Origin: Actinomycetes bacterium
GTDB taxonomy: Bacteria > Actinomycetota > Acidimicrobiia > Acidimicrobiales > RAAP-2
Reading direction: 5' to 3'
DNA length: 31,068 nt
NCBI GenBank assembly: GCA_021791145.1
Contig: JAJYXE010000006.1
Span: 1 to 31,068, forward strand
The translations under genes and the position numbers were made by a program. This document shows, one piece after another, positions 1 through 8,141 of the stretch; position 1 is the stretch's first letter; each line of letters begins with the position of its first letter. Below the pieces are notes generated by a model, which was not told where the DNA came from, did not search any database, and saw only the letters and a list, made by a program, of their open reading frames with translations.

Positions 1-1
1 C

Positions 2-757
2 CCCTCAGAGACCGTCGCGACCGCGTGCGCAGCCGGCACCCACGCGGTCGCCAACGGCGCCCGGCTGGTCGCGACGGGGCGCTGCGACGTGGTCGTGAGC
101 GGCGGTGCGGAGGCCGCGATGCACCCGGTCGCCGTCGCGGCGTTCACGAACATGACGGCGCTGTCGACGACCGGCGTGTCGCGTCCTTTCGACGTCCGCA
201 GGGACGGCTTCGTCATGTCCGAAGGAGCGGCTGCGCTCGTGCTCGAAGCGTGGGACCACGCGGCCGCGCGCGGCGCCAGGATCTACGCGGAGATCGCCGG
301 CTCGGGCTCCACCGCCGACGCGCACCACATCACCCAGCCGGCCCCCGACGGGGAGGGGGCGGTCTCCTGCATGGAACAGGCGCTTTTCGACGCGCAGCTC
401 GCCGCCGCCGAGATCGCCCACATCAACGCGCACGGCACCGCGACGCCGCTGAACGACCTCGCCGAGGCGCGCGCGATCAACAAGGTCTTCGGCGAGCCCG
501 GTCCCCCCGTCACCTCCACGAAGGGCGTGACCGGGCACGGTCTGGGCGCCGCAGGCGCGATCGAGGCCGTCGCGTCGGTCCTCGCGATCGAGCGCGAGCT
601 CATCCCGCCGACCTACGGCTGCGAGCAGCTCGACCCCGAGATCCACCTCGACGTGGTCCGCGGCAAGGCGCGGCCGTGGAGACCAGGACCGGTGCTCTCC
701 AACTCCTTCGGTTTCGGCGGGCACAACGGCTGCCTCGTGATCCTCCCACCGTCGTAG
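2..757 (+). CDS. fabF: Beta-ketoacyl-ACP synthase II, 3' part
   Basis: This is the C-terminal ~250 residues of a condensing enzyme of fatty acid elongation, which joins malonyl-ACP to an acyl-ACP in the cytoplasm. The reading frame is open from base 2, so the 5' end lies outside the window. The nucleophilic cysteine is visible in TACAAGTH (codon 26-28). The two catalytic histidines are in NAHGTATPLND (431-433) and in KGVTGHGLGAAGA (536-538), and the C-terminal NSFGFGGHNG motif is present. The order Cys-His-His is that of KAS I/II rather than FabH. Whether it is FabF or a KAS domain of a secondary pathway cannot be settled without the N-terminus, but the compact length and ending fit FabF. It converges on the peroxiredoxin gene, with a tandem repeat between them. 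Confidence 0.9.
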   Translation, partial: PSETVATACAAGTHAVANGARLVATGRCDVVVSGGAEAAMHPVAVAAFTNMTALSTTGVSRPFDVRRDGFVMSEGAAALVLEAWDHAAARGARIYAEIAGSGSTADAHHITQPAPDGEGAVSCMEQALFDAQLAAAEIAHINAHGTATPLNDLAEARAINKVFGEPGPPVTSTKGVTGHGLGAAGAIEAVASVLAIERELIPPTYGCEQLDPEIHLDVVRGKARPWRPGPVLSNSFGFGGHNGCLVILPPS

Positions 758-780
758 CCCGTCGCATCGCGGCCGGCTGC

Positions 781-870
781 CCGCTCGCAGCCCACCCGCT
801 CGCAGCCCACCCGCTCGCAGCCCTCCCGCTCGCAGCCCACCCGCTCGCAGCCCTCCCGCTCGCAGCCCTC
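781..870. repeat. Six perfect-length 15-bp tandem repeats
   Basis: Six head-to-tail 15-bp units fill the gap between the convergent fabF and peroxiredoxin genes. Three read CCGCTCGCAGCCCAC and three read CCGCTCGCAGCCCTC, in the order A A B A B B. The unit is not self-complementary, so it is not an obvious hairpin terminator. It lies 24 bp after the fabF stop and 45 bp from the peroxiredoxin stop, so it is in both 3' ends. It looks like a slippage-prone minisatellite. Confidence 0.9.
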
Positions 871-914
871 CGTCCCGACCAGCCGAGGCGCGCGTCGCGC
901 GCGGTCCACCAGGC

Positions 915-1379
915 CTACGCGCCACTCCAGCCGGCGAGCGCCGAGAGCACCGTCTCGGCGAAGCCGCCCACGTCGGTGACCTCGAAGGACTGCCGGATCG
1001 TACCGTCGGGGTCGATCAGGTAGGCGATCCGCATCGCATAGTCGGCGTACTCGTCGCCGGCAGGGCGCACGACCTCGTAGCGGCGTCCCACCGATCGGTC
1101 CAGGTCCGACAGGAGCCGGAAGCCGAAGCCTTCGGCGTCGGCGAACGCCTTGTTCTCCTCCGGCGTGTCGAAGGAGGCGCCGAGCACGACGGCGTCGGCT
1201 GCCTCCAGCTCGTCGGACCTGTCACGCAGGCCCCGTCCTTGGACCGTTCAACCGGGGGTCGCGGCTTTCGGGTACCACCACAGCACCACCCAGTGCCCGC
1301 GATGGTCCGAGAGGGACACCGGCGCGCCGTGCTGGTCTGGAAGCGTGAACTCCGGCGCGACGGTTCCGGGCTCGAGCAT
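915..1379 (-). CDS. bcp: Bcp-type peroxiredoxin with in-frame UGA (likely selenocysteine)
   Basis: This is a thiol (here selenol) peroxidase of the AhpC/TSA family, reducing H2O2 and organic peroxides in the cytoplasm. Read through the UGA at 1250-1248 it gives 154 residues, the usual Bcp length. The N-terminal half (MLEPGTVAPEFTLPDQHG through WWYPKAATPG) ends at the UGA. The same frame continues with TVQGRGLRDRSDEL, LGASFDTPEENKAFA and RLLSDLDRSVGRRYEV up to TAG at 917-915. The UGA is residue 44, exactly at the peroxidatic Cys of the family TPGCT motif. The usual resolving Cys five residues later is Arg here, so it would be a one-Sec enzyme. The start is ATG 1379, 74 bp after trpA. The alternative is a one-base nonsense mutation, but codon use and motifs after the UGA are intact, which argues against decay. 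Confidence 0.85.
1215..1233 (-). promoter_or_regulatory. Candidate bacterial SECIS stem-loop
   Basis: The mRNA downstream of the UGA contains GGGCCUGCGUGACAGGUCC. It folds into a 7-bp stem (one G-U pair) with apical loop CGUGA. The loop begins 22 nt after the UGA and has G as its second base. Both match the general bacterial SECIS model (loop roughly 16-37 nt after UGA, G among the first two loop bases). The same bases encode the conserved GLRDRS segment, so part of the pairing could come from coding constraint. Confidence 0.55.
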
Positions 1380-1453
1380 GCGGCCGAGCTTATGGGCCCG
1401 CGGGCCCAGCCGCCACGCGACGGCGAGCTGCGCGGCGCTCCGGCCGGCCGAGG

Positions 1454-2230
1454 TCAGCCCGCGTCGAGCGCCTCGCGCAGCTGGCCGACGAACTCGCCGG
1501 CCGCGTCGGGTCCTCCCCCTTCGAGCAGCCGCCGGACCAGCGCCGAGCCCACCACGACGCCGTCGGCGACCTCGCAGGCCGCTCGCGCCTGGGCGGGCGT
1601 CGACACGCCCACCCCGACGCACACCGGCGCGTCGACCACCGCGCGGACCCGCCGCACGACGTCGGCGGTCTCGCCTCCCAAAGACTCGCGCTCGCCGGTG
1701 ACCCCCATGCGTGACACCGCGTAGACGAACCCGCGGCTGCGTGCGCAGATCTGCGCCACGCGGGGCTCGGGCGTGGACGGCGCGACCAGCAGCACCGTCG
1801 CGACCCCTGCGGCGTCCGCCTCCTGCGCCCAGGGGTCGAGCTCTTCGAGCGGCAGATCGGGCACGATCGCCGCAGTGACGCCGGCGGCCCGCAACGACCG
1901 GGCCATCCGCCGATGGCCCGCGCGAAAGACGATGTTGTAGTACGTCATCACCGCGACCGGCACCTCGAGCCCTGCGGCTGCGACGTCGTCGATGACCCGC
2001 GTCGGCGTCGCGCCCCGGTCCAGGGCGTGGACACCCGCCCGCTGGATCACCGGCCCGTCCATCATGGGATCCGAGAACGGGATCCCGACCTCGAGCGCGT
2101 CGGCACCCGCCGCTGCCGCGGCTTGGAGCGACTCCACCCAGTCCTCGCTCATGCCGCCCATGAGGTAGGGGACGAGCAGCTTGCGGCCTTCGGCGCGCCG
2201 GGCCCGCAACCACGCCTCGAGCGGGATCAC
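1454..2230 (-). CDS. trpA: Tryptophan synthase alpha subunit
   Basis: TrpA cleaves indole-3-glycerol phosphate to indole and glyceraldehyde 3-phosphate and channels indole to TrpB. It is a TIM barrel of 258 residues, normal length. [18 protein letters not shown] carries the catalytic Glu and Asp. [30 protein letters not shown] and [11 protein letters not shown] follow in the expected order. The start is GTG 2230, which overlaps the trpB stop in the four bases GTGA and implies translational coupling. Longer in-frame readings upstream run into trpB and are not real. The gene is the last trp gene of the block and is followed 74 bp later by the peroxiredoxin. Confidence 0.95.
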   Translation of the reverse strand: MIPLEAWLRARRAEGRKLLVPYLMGGMSEDWVESLQAAAAAGADALEVGIPFSDPMMDGPVIQRAGVHALDRGATPTRVIDDVAAAGLEVPVAVMTYYNIVFRAGHRRMARSLRAAGVTAAIVPDLPLEELDPWAQEADAAGVATVLLVAPSTPEPRVAQICARSRGFVYAVSRMGVTGERESLGGETADVVRRVRAVVDAPVCVGVGVSTPAQARAACEVADGVVVGSALVRRLLEGGGPDAAGEFVGQLREALDAG

Positions 2231-3483
2231 CTCGGGTCGCGATCTGCCGCCAGCAGGTCGCGCACCTGCGCGACGTCCTTGTCCCCACGACCCGACAAGG
2301 TCACGAGCACGGTGGAGCCGTGGGGAACCGACCGCCCTGCCTCGCGCACCACCCACGCGAGCGCGTGGGCGGGCTCGAGCGCGGGGAGGATCCCCTCGGT
2401 GCGCGCGAGGAGCCGGAACGCCGAGAGCACCTCTGCGTCCGTCGCCTTCTCGTAGCGGGCCCGCCCCGAGTCGCGCAGCCACGCGTGCTCCGGGCCGATC
2501 CCCGGGTAGTCGAGCCCGGCGGAGATGGACTCGGGCTCGAGGATCTGGCCGGCCTCGTCCTGGAGCAGCAGGGAGCGCATGCCGTGGAGCACGCCGGGAA
2601 TGCCGTCGCTCGCGGCGGCGCCGCCTGCCGCTTCCACGCCGACGAGGCTCGCTTCGGTGTCCGCGAAGCCGGCGAAGGTCCCCGCGGCGTTCGACCCGCC
2701 GCCGACGCACGCGACGACGACGTCGGGATCGGCGCCCCCGAGCAGCGCCCGGCACTGCTCGCGTGCCTCGTCACCCACCACGCGCTGCAGCTCGCGCACC
2801 ATGTAGGGGTACGGGTGCGGCCCCATCACCGAACCGAGGCAGTAGTGGGTGTGCTCGACGGTCGCGACCCAGTCCCGCAACGCTTCGTTCACCGCGTCCT
2901 TGAGCGTCCTCGAGCCTGCCCCCACGGGGCGCACCTCTGCCCCCAGCAGCTCCATGCGGAACACGTTCAGCTCCTGGCGCTCCGTGTCGAGCTCGCCCAT
3001 GTAGACCGTGCACTCGAGCCCGAAGAGCGCGGCCGCGGTGGCGGTCGCGACCCCGTGCTGGCCCGCGCCGGTCTCGGCCACCACCCTCCGCTTGCCCATG
3101 CGGCAGGTGAGGAGCGTCTGGCCGAGCACGTTGTTCAGCTTGTGGGAGCCCCCGTGCACGAGGTCCTCGCGCTTCAGCAGCACCCGCACGCCCAGCTCCT
3201 CGGAGAGCCGGCGGCACTCGGTGACCGGGGTGGGTCGGCCCCCGTAGTCGCGCAGCACCGCAGCGAGCTCCTCGCGGAACGCGGGGTCGCCCCACGCGGC
3301 GTCGAACGCCTCTTCGAGCTGCATGCACGCCGGGACCAGCGACTCGGGGACGAACCTCCCCCCGTAGTCGCCGAACCGGCCGCGAGGGCCCGGCCGCCCC
3401 ATCGCACGGGCAGCCGCTTGCCGGGCCGGAGGCTTCGTGCGGGCAGCGACCGGCCGGACCGGAGGCTTCGCCCGCGGGCTCAT
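2227..3483 (-). CDS. trpB: Tryptophan synthase beta subunit
   Basis: TrpB is the PLP enzyme that joins indole and serine to tryptophan. From ATG 3483 (ATGA overlap with the trpF stop) it has 418 residues. The body begins near residue 28 with [20 protein letters not shown]. The PLP lysine is K115 in [17 protein letters not shown], where most TrpB1 proteins have HTGAHK. The catalytic Glu is E137 in AETGAGQHG. The phosphate loop is [11 protein letters not shown], and [13 protein letters not shown] and SGRGDKD close the fold. Residues 4-25 are two 11-residue repeats ([11 protein letters not shown] and [11 protein letters not shown]) that lengthen the N-terminus. The ancestral start may have been ATG 3402, just after them. 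Confidence 0.95.
   Translation of the reverse strand: MSPRAKPPVRPVAARTKPPARQAAARAMGRPGPRGRFGDYGGRFVPESLVPACMQLEEAFDAAWGDPAFREELAAVLRDYGGRPTPVTECRRLSEELGVRVLLKREDLVHGGSHKLNNVLGQTLLTCRMGKRRVVAETGAGQHGVATATAAALFGLECTVYMGELDTERQELNVFRMELLGAEVRPVGAGSRTLKDAVNEALRDWVATVEHTHYCLGSVMGPHPYPYMVRELQRVVGDEAREQCRALLGGADPDVVVACVGGGSNAAGTFAGFADTEASLVGVEAAGGAAASDGIPGVLHGMRSLLLQDEAGQILEPESISAGLDYPGIGPEHAWLRDSGRARYEKATDAEVLSAFRLLARTEGILPALEPAHALAWVVREAGRSVPHGSTVLVTLSGRGDKDVAQVRDLLAADRDPR
3409..3474 (-). repeat. Two 33-bp tandem repeats in the trpB 5' end
   Basis: Two imperfect 33-bp units (3474-3442 and 3441-3409) encode the duplicated 11-residue stretch at the TrpB N-terminus. They lie between the ATGA junction with trpF and the first conserved TrpB residues. 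A third, 9-bp partial unit (CGTGCGATG) leads into the methionine that may be the older start. Confidence 0.8.
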
Positions 3484-4238
3484 CGCTCCATCCAGTCGTA
3501 GGGGACGTCGTCTCCGGGGCTGCCGGCGAGGGAGCCGGACGGCATCCCGCCCGCGGCCTCGCTCGCCCGGCGAGCTTCCGCCGCCATCTCCGCGCGCTGT
3601 GCCGCGCCTGCGGCGGCCATCTCCGACGCGGCGGCCCGGGCGTTGCGGATGAAGGCGCGGAGCTTCTGCGGGTCCTTCGTGCCTGGCGTCGCCTCGACGC
3701 CGCTCGCCACGTCGACGCCCCGAGGGCCAAGCGCGACGATCGCGTCGCCGACGTTCCCAGGGGTCAGGCCCCCGGAGATGAACAGCCGGCCCAGATCGAC
3801 CACGCCCTCGGCGAGCCTCCAGTCGAAGACCTGCCCCGAGCCCGGGCTCTGGCCGTCGACGAGCAGGTAGTCGGCGCCGAACTCGGAGAACCGCTCGATG
3901 GTGCGGTCCCCTGCAGGGAACGCCCGGATCGTGCACGCCACGCGCTCGCGGATCCACCGGCACTGCTCGGCGGTCTCGTGCCCGTGGAGCTGCACGGCGC
4001 CGAAGCCCACCGTGTTCGCGATGTCCACCACGCGCGAGGGCGCTTCGTCGCGGAAGACCCCGACGGTGAGGACGTCGTGGGGCAGGCGCTTCACGATGTC
4101 CGCCGCGGCCGACGCGCCGATCTGGCGCGCAGACGGCGCGAGGACGAACCCGAGCACGTCGGCGCCCAGCCCGACCGCGAGAAGCGCGTCCGGCTCGTTC
4201 GTGATGCCGCAGATCTTGATCAGGAGGTCGTCGCGCAT
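3480..4238 (-). CDS. trpF: Phosphoribosylanthranilate isomerase
   Basis: TrpF converts phosphoribosylanthranilate to CdRP, the step before TrpC. The TIM barrel is complete: [12 protein letters not shown] (catalytic Cys), [35 protein letters not shown] (catalytic Asp) and [11 protein letters not shown], then [16 protein letters not shown]. The start is ATG 4238, overlapping the trpC end by 19 bp. At 252 residues it is about 45 longer than usual. The extra C-terminus is an Ala/Glu/Arg-rich helix, then a glycine-rich linker ending in [11 protein letters not shown] separate trpF is notable because many Actinobacteria rely on PriA for this step. The function of the tail is unknown. Confidence 0.95.
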   Translation of the reverse strand: MRDDLLIKICGITNEPDALLAVGLGADVLGFVLAPSARQIGASAAADIVKRLPHDVLTVGVFRDEAPSRVVDIANTVGFGAVQLHGHETAEQCRWIRERVACTIRAFPAGDRTIERFSEFGADYLLVDGQSPGSGQVFDWRLAEGVVDLGRLFISGGLTPGNVGDAIVALGPRGVDVASGVEATPGTKDPQKLRAFIRNARAAASEMAAAGAAQRAEMAAEARRASEAAGGMPSGSLAGSPGDDVPYDWMER

Positions 4239-5071
4239 GGCGCTCCCTGCCGGCGCCGTTCGCCCACCGGATGTCCGCGCAACGCGCGCACCGCGCCGGC
4301 GCGGTCCTCGGACGTGACGACCGACTCGCCCACGAGCACCGCGTCGTACCCCGCCTGCGCGAGGCGTCGCGCGTCCGAAGGTCCCTGGATGCCGGACTCG
4401 GCGATCGCCACCACCTCCGGGGGGATGCACGCGGCCAGCCGCTCCGCCCTTGCCGGGTCGACCTCGAAGGTGGCGAGGTCCCGCTGGTTCACCCCGACCA
4501 TGCCGGGCCGGAGCGCCAGCGCGCGCGAGAGCTCCTCCTCGTCGTGGACCTCCACCAGCGCGTCGAGCCCGACGCGGCGTGCGAGCTCGAACAACGACGT
4601 CAGCTCGGCGTCCGAGAGGGCCGAGACGACGAGCAGCAGCGCGTCGGCCCCCATGAGGCGCGCGTCGCACACGTCGCGCGCGGCGACGGTGAAGTCCTTG
4701 CGCAGGACCGGCAACCCCGAGGCGCCCCGGGCTGCGACGAGGTCCTGGGCGCTCCCTCCGAAGAACGCCTCGTCGGTCAGCACCGAAAGGCAGGCCGCCC
4801 CTCCGTCCGCGTACTCCCGGCCCACGGCCGCGGGGTCCAGGTCCGCCGCGAGCGCCCCTTTCGACGGCGAACGCCGCTTCACCTCGGCGATCACCGCGAG
4901 GCCGCGATGCGCGGGCCCGTCCGTGGCCCGCTCGCCGGCTCTGAGCGCGCCAGCAAAGGGTCGCGCGGGCGGCGCGTCGAGCGCGCGCGAGACCAGCTCC
5001 CCGAGGTCACGCCGGTCGGCCATGGCCGCGCGCCGGTGCGCGGCGACGATCTCCGGCAGGAAGGCGGGCAC
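4220..5071 (-). CDS. trpC: Indole-3-glycerol phosphate synthase
   Basis: TrpC closes the indole ring from CdRP with loss of CO2 and water. It has 283 residues. [11 protein letters not shown] holds the catalytic lysine region. [49 protein letters not shown] and AIAESGIQG follow in family order. The start is GTG 5071, giving [13 protein letters not shown], which matches the usual N-terminal helix. TACGCT lies 7 nt before this GTG, so an internal, possibly leaderless promoter is plausible. The 42-bp gap to ygfZ is the largest break inside the block between GroES-like and trpA. The last residues overlap the trpF start. Confidence 0.95.
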   Translation of the reverse strand: MPAFLPEIVAAHRRAAMADRRDLGELVSRALDAPPARPFAGALRAGERATDGPAHRGLAVIAEVKRRSPSKGALAADLDPAAVGREYADGGAACLSVLTDEAFFGGSAQDLVAARGASGLPVLRKDFTVAARDVCDARLMGADALLLVVSALSDAELTSLFELARRVGLDALVEVHDEEELSRALALRPGMVGVNQRDLATFEVDPARAERLAACIPPEVVAIAESGIQGPSDARRLAQAGYDAVLVGESVVTSEDRAGAVRALRGHPVGERRRQGAPCATTS

Positions 5072-5078
5072 GGCGCCA

Positions 5079-5084
5079 AGCGTA
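5079..5084 (-). promoter_or_regulatory. Candidate -10 box before trpC
   Basis: TACGCT ends 7 nt before the trpC GTG at 5071. The fit is to TAnnnT at leaderless spacing. No clear -35 is seen. Confidence 0.35.
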
Positions 5085-5113
5085 GCGCCGCGCCGCCGGA
5101 TCCCCCGTGCCCG

Positions 5114-6067
5114 CTACGTGACGAGCGGCAGCGTGCGGGCCTCGGCCGGGCGTCGCTCGGCTCGCGGCGCGCCCTCGTCGCTCGCCCACACCACGCTCGC
5201 GGGGACCTCCACCGAGCGGTGGAGGTACGCGAGCGCGCCGAGCATCCCGAGCCCCGGGCACCACGAGGCGGAGGTGCAACGCCCGACCACCTTGTCGCCC
5301 CCGTGCGTCCAGAGCGACGCGCCGACGAGGAGGCCGGCCTCTTCGGGCGCTGCGTCGGGCAGGACGAGGCCGCACAGCCGTCTGGCAACTCGGCTTCCCC
5401 GGGCCTCGAGGCGGGCCACGAGCTCCTGGCCCGTGTAGCAGCCCTTCGTGAAGCTCACGGTCCGCTCGACCAGACCGGCTTCCGCGGCGATGGTGCGCGC
5501 GTCGAGCTCTGCTCCCATCTTCGGGATCCCGGCCTCGACGCGGAGCGCCTCCCAGGAGGCCTCGTCGCACCAGCGCGCCTCGGCGGGCACCTGCGCCTCG
5601 ATCGTGCTTGCGTCCGGCCCGAGCAGGTCCACGCCGTGCGTCCCGTTCCAATCGACGGCCGCCGCGAAGGGGGCTTCGGCGCGCGCGCCGAACGCGCTCA
5701 CCCGCTCGCCGCGCAGCGCGACGCACGACCAGTCCAGCGGCTCGACATCGACCTTGGTGCGCAGCCGGAACCTGCGCAGCCGGGCGACGACGAGCGCGCC
5801 GAACCCTGCGTCGGTGTCGAGGGCCCACGCGTCCTTGGACGTGCGGGTCGCCCGCAGCAGCGCCGTGAGCTTCCCGTCGGGCTCGAGCACGAGCGCGGGC
5901 GCGGAGCCCCCCACCTCGAGTGGCCCGAGGTCCTGGCTCAGCTGACCCTGGAGGTACTCCGTCGCGTCCGGGCCGTCGACGCCCACCACGTCGACGGGCA
6001 GGCGGTACGCGCCGATCCCCCGGCGCAGCGCCTCGTAGCCCTCGAGCAGTGACCTCGGAACGCTCAT
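5114..6067 (-). CDS. ygfZ: YgfZ/GcvT-fold folate-binding protein
   Basis: This protein of 317 residues belongs to the YgfZ/IBA57 family, which uses a tetrahydrofolate-binding GcvT-like fold to help assemble or repair certain Fe-S enzymes. The diagnostic motif TKGCYTGQELVARLEARG is present, with the invariant Cys at residue 210. The N-terminal GVDGPDATEYLQGQLSQDL and EPDGKL match the GcvT-like domain. It sits between trpE and trpC, an unusual place for a gene with no direct role in tryptophan synthesis. Its ATG 6067 lies in the last copy of a 17-bp repeat that also carries the trpE stop, so the start context GATGAGCGTTC exists three times. Confidence 0.88.
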   Translation of the reverse strand: MSVPRSLLEGYEALRRGIGAYRLPVDVVGVDGPDATEYLQGQLSQDLGPLEVGGSAPALVLEPDGKLTALLRATRTSKDAWALDTDAGFGALVVARLRRFRLRTKVDVEPLDWSCVALRGERVSAFGARAEAPFAAAVDWNGTHGVDLLGPDASTIEAQVPAEARWCDEASWEALRVEAGIPKMGAELDARTIAAEAGLVERTVSFTKGCYTGQELVARLEARGSRVARRLCGLVLPDAAPEEAGLLVGASLWTHGGDKVVGRCTSASWCPGLGMLGALAYLHRSVEVPASVVWASDEGAPRAERRPAEARTLPLVT

Positions 6068-6117
6068 CGCCCCAGAACGCTCATCGCCCCAGAACGCTCA
6101 TCGCCCCAGAGCGCTCA
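6061..6117 (-). repeat. 17-bp tandem repeat at the trpE/ygfZ junction
   Basis: Three 17-bp units (6061-6077, 6078-6094, 6095-6111) plus 6 bp repeat CGCTCATCGCCCCAGAA on the + strand. On the coding strand each unit contains GGGGCGATGAGCGTTC, an ATGA start/stop overlap with a G-rich stretch before it. One copy provides the trpE stop (6083-6081) and the last provides the ygfZ start (6067). The duplication has turned one overlap into a 13-bp gap and changes frame at each copy. Confidence 0.9.
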
Positions 6118-7688
6118 CGACCTGCTGCAGCGAGCTGCCTGGCTGCGCTCACCGCCGCGAGCAGCGCCGCGGCCTTGTGCCGGCACTCTTCGTCCTCGGC
6201 CTCCGGGTCGCTGTCCGCCACGATCCCAGCCCCCGCCTGGACCGATGCGCGCCCGCCTGGCCCCACGACCATCGTGCGGATGGCGATCGCGGTGTCGAGG
6301 TTCCCCGAGAAGTCGAGGTAGCCCACCACGCCGCCGTACACGCCGCGCTTGGTCGGCTCGAGCTCGTCGATGAGCTGCATCGCGCGCACCTTCGGCGCTC
6401 CCGACAGCGTGCCCGCCGGCAACGTGGCCCGGAGCACGTCGACCGGACCGAGCTCCTCACGGAGGCGCCCGGACACCTGGGAGGTGAGGTGCATGACGTG
6501 GCTGTAGCGCTCGACGGTCATGAGCTCGTCCACGTGCTCGGTGCCGTACTGGACGACGCGCCCCACGTCGTTGCGCGCGAGGTCGACGAGCATCACGTGC
6601 TCTGCGACCTCCTTCGGATCCTCGACGAGCTGTGCCGCGAGCAGCCGGTCCTGCTCGTCGCCTGCGCCACGGGGACGTGAGCCTGCGATCGGGCGCGAGG
6701 TGACCACCCCGTCGCGAAGGCGCACCATCGGCTCGGGCGAGGAGCCGACCACCGTGACCTCGCCGAAGCGCAGGAAGTACAGGTACGGGCTCGGGTTCAA
6801 GAGCCTGAGCGCGCGGTAGACGTCGAAGGGGTCCACGTCGAGCTGGAGGTCGAAGCGCTGGGAGAGCACCACCTGGAAGACGTCCCCGGCATCGATGTGC
6901 GCCTTCGCGACGGCGACCGCGCCGCGGTACGCGTCCGGCGTCATCGTGCGGCGCACCTCGGCGGGGACGGGCCGTTCGGGTACCGCGACCGGCCTGAAGG
7001 AGGAGCCGGCCCCGGCGAAGCAGTCCGACGCGAGCTGCCCGAGGCGTCCGACCGCGGCCGCGTAGGCCTCGTCGACCGCGGACGTGGACCACGAGGGGTC
7101 GACCGCTACGTTGTCGATGAGCACGACCCGCTGGAGCCAGTGGTCGAAGGCAGCGAGCTGCCCGATCACCGCGAGGGCAGCGTCGGGGTGGCCGAGGTCG
7201 TCGGGAGGGACGTGCGGGAGCCGCTCGATCTCCCTGACCACGTCGTAGGCGAGGTACCCGACGACCCCGGACTGCAGGGGCGGCAGGTCCGGGAGCACCG
7301 GTGCACGGCACTGGGCGAGGAGGCGCTCGAGCGTCCCGAGGATCCCCGGTCCCCCGAGCGGGGCGGCGCCCGGCGCGTCGAGCGGTGTGACGGGGAGCCG
7401 GCCCTCCATGACCACCTTCGTGCCGCGCGCGGTCAGGATGGCGAGCGGCCGGCGGCCGACGAAGGAGTACCGGCCCCAGCGCTCGCCGCCCTCGACGGAC
7501 TCGAGGAGGAAGCCGGGCGCATCCCCGACCATCGCCGCGAACGCGCCGACAGGCGTGAGCTGGTCCCCGACGACCGCGCTCCAGACTGGCACCACCCGCT
7601 GGCCCGAGCGTGCCTGCGCGCGGAACCGCTCGGGACCGGGGTGGACGGGGATCGCCCAGCCGACGTCCGCGTCCGGTCCCGCGCTCAA
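6081..7688 (-). CDS. trpE: Anthranilate synthase component I
   Basis: TrpE makes anthranilate from chorismate with ammonia delivered by the TrpG glutaminase, which is not in this window. [19 protein letters not shown] is the tryptophan-feedback site region. [55 protein letters not shown] and [18 protein letters not shown] form the chorismate-binding core, and [17 protein letters not shown] ends it. The most likely start is TTG 7688, overlapping the hisI stop as TTGA and giving 535 residues. The next in-frame GTG pair would remove the conserved [20 protein letters not shown] segment. The longer open frame upstream lies in hisI. Confidence 0.93.
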   Translation of the reverse strand: MSAGPDADVGWAIPVHPGPERFRAQARSGQRVVPVWSAVVGDQLTPVGAFAAMVGDAPGFLLESVEGGERWGRYSFVGRRPLAILTARGTKVVMEGRLPVTPLDAPGAAPLGGPGILGTLERLLAQCRAPVLPDLPPLQSGVVGYLAYDVVREIERLPHVPPDDLGHPDAALAVIGQLAAFDHWLQRVVLIDNVAVDPSWSTSAVDEAYAAAVGRLGQLASDCFAGAGSSFRPVAVPERPVPAEVRRTMTPDAYRGAVAVAKAHIDAGDVFQVVLSQRFDLQLDVDPFDVYRALRLLNPSPYLYFLRFGEVTVVGSSPEPMVRLRDGVVTSRPIAGSRPRGAGDEQDRLLAAQLVEDPKEVAEHVMLVDLARNDVGRVVQYGTEHVDELMTVERYSHVMHLTSQVSGRLREELGPVDVLRATLPAGTLSGAPKVRAMQLIDELEPTKRGVYGGVVGYLDFSGNLDTAIAIRTMVVGPGGRASVQAGAGIVADSDPEAEDEECRHKAAALLAAVSAARQLAAAGRERSGAMSVLGR

Positions 7689-8095
7689 CTGGCGGCGCCC
7701 TCGGGCTCCCGCCCGGGCGCAGGTACCCCGGGGCCCTTGGCGAGGCTGCGGTAGAAGCAGGACCACTGCTTCGTGTGGCACGCGCCGTCCCCGTGCTGGT
7801 CGACGACGAGCAGCAGCGCGTCGCCGTCGCAGTCGACGTGCACCTCCCGCACGTACTGGCGGTCCCCCGACGTCTCGCCCTTGCACCACAGCTCCTGGCG
7901 GCTCCGGCTGAAGAACCACGACCGTCCGGACTCGAGGGTGCGTAGGAGGGCTTCGCGGTTCATGTGCGCCACCATCACGACGTCCTTCGTGGCGGCGTCC
8001 TGGACGACGGCGGTGACGAGCCCGTGCGCGTCGAACGCGACGAGCTCCAAGAGCGCCTGGTCCAGGTCGCCCAGAGGCACGCCGGGCATGCTCAC
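7685..8095 (-). CDS. hisI: Phosphoribosyl-AMP cyclohydrolase
   Basis: HisI opens the adenine ring of PR-AMP in histidine synthesis, a Zn- and Mg-dependent step. It has 136 residues, with no HisE domain fused. The metal ligands are visible: D88-C89-D90-x-D92 in HVDCDGD, C106 in GDGACHTKQ and C113 in [27 protein letters not shown] is the substrate-binding segment. The start is GTG 8095 (MSMPG), with an ATG two codons later as alternative. It is cut off from the other his genes at 20188-25423 and heads the trp genes, so the two pathways are co-transcribed here. It overlaps trpE by the four bases TTGA. Confidence 0.94.
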   Translation of the reverse strand: MSMPGVPLGDLDQALLELVAFDAHGLVTAVVQDAATKDVVMVAHMNREALLRTLESGRSWFFSRSRQELWCKGETSGDRQYVREVHVDCDGDALLLVVDQHGDGACHTKQWSCFYRSLAKGPGVPAPGREPEGAAS

Positions 8096-8141
8096 GGCGG
8101 GCTCACACGTAGAGAGCTCACGGCGCGCTCACAGGTAGAGG
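8090..8141 (-). repeat. 26-bp tandem repeat at the GroES-like/hisI junction
   Basis: Two 26-bp units (8090-8115 and 8116-8141) match at 23 positions. On the coding strand each contains a CTCTAC-GTGAG segment and GTGAGC. One copy carries the C-terminal LYL-stop of the GroES-like gene and the other carries the hisI start. A GTG inside the repeat opens a 9-codon frame ending TGA across the hisI GTG. Confidence 0.75.

Noticed and set aside
781..870. CRISPR array
   Set aside because: The units are contiguous 15-mers without spacers, and no cas genes are present.
915..1379. Peroxiredoxin as a frameshifted pseudogene
   Set aside because: No frame change is needed; the same frame continues with intact motifs and normal length on both sides of the single UGA.
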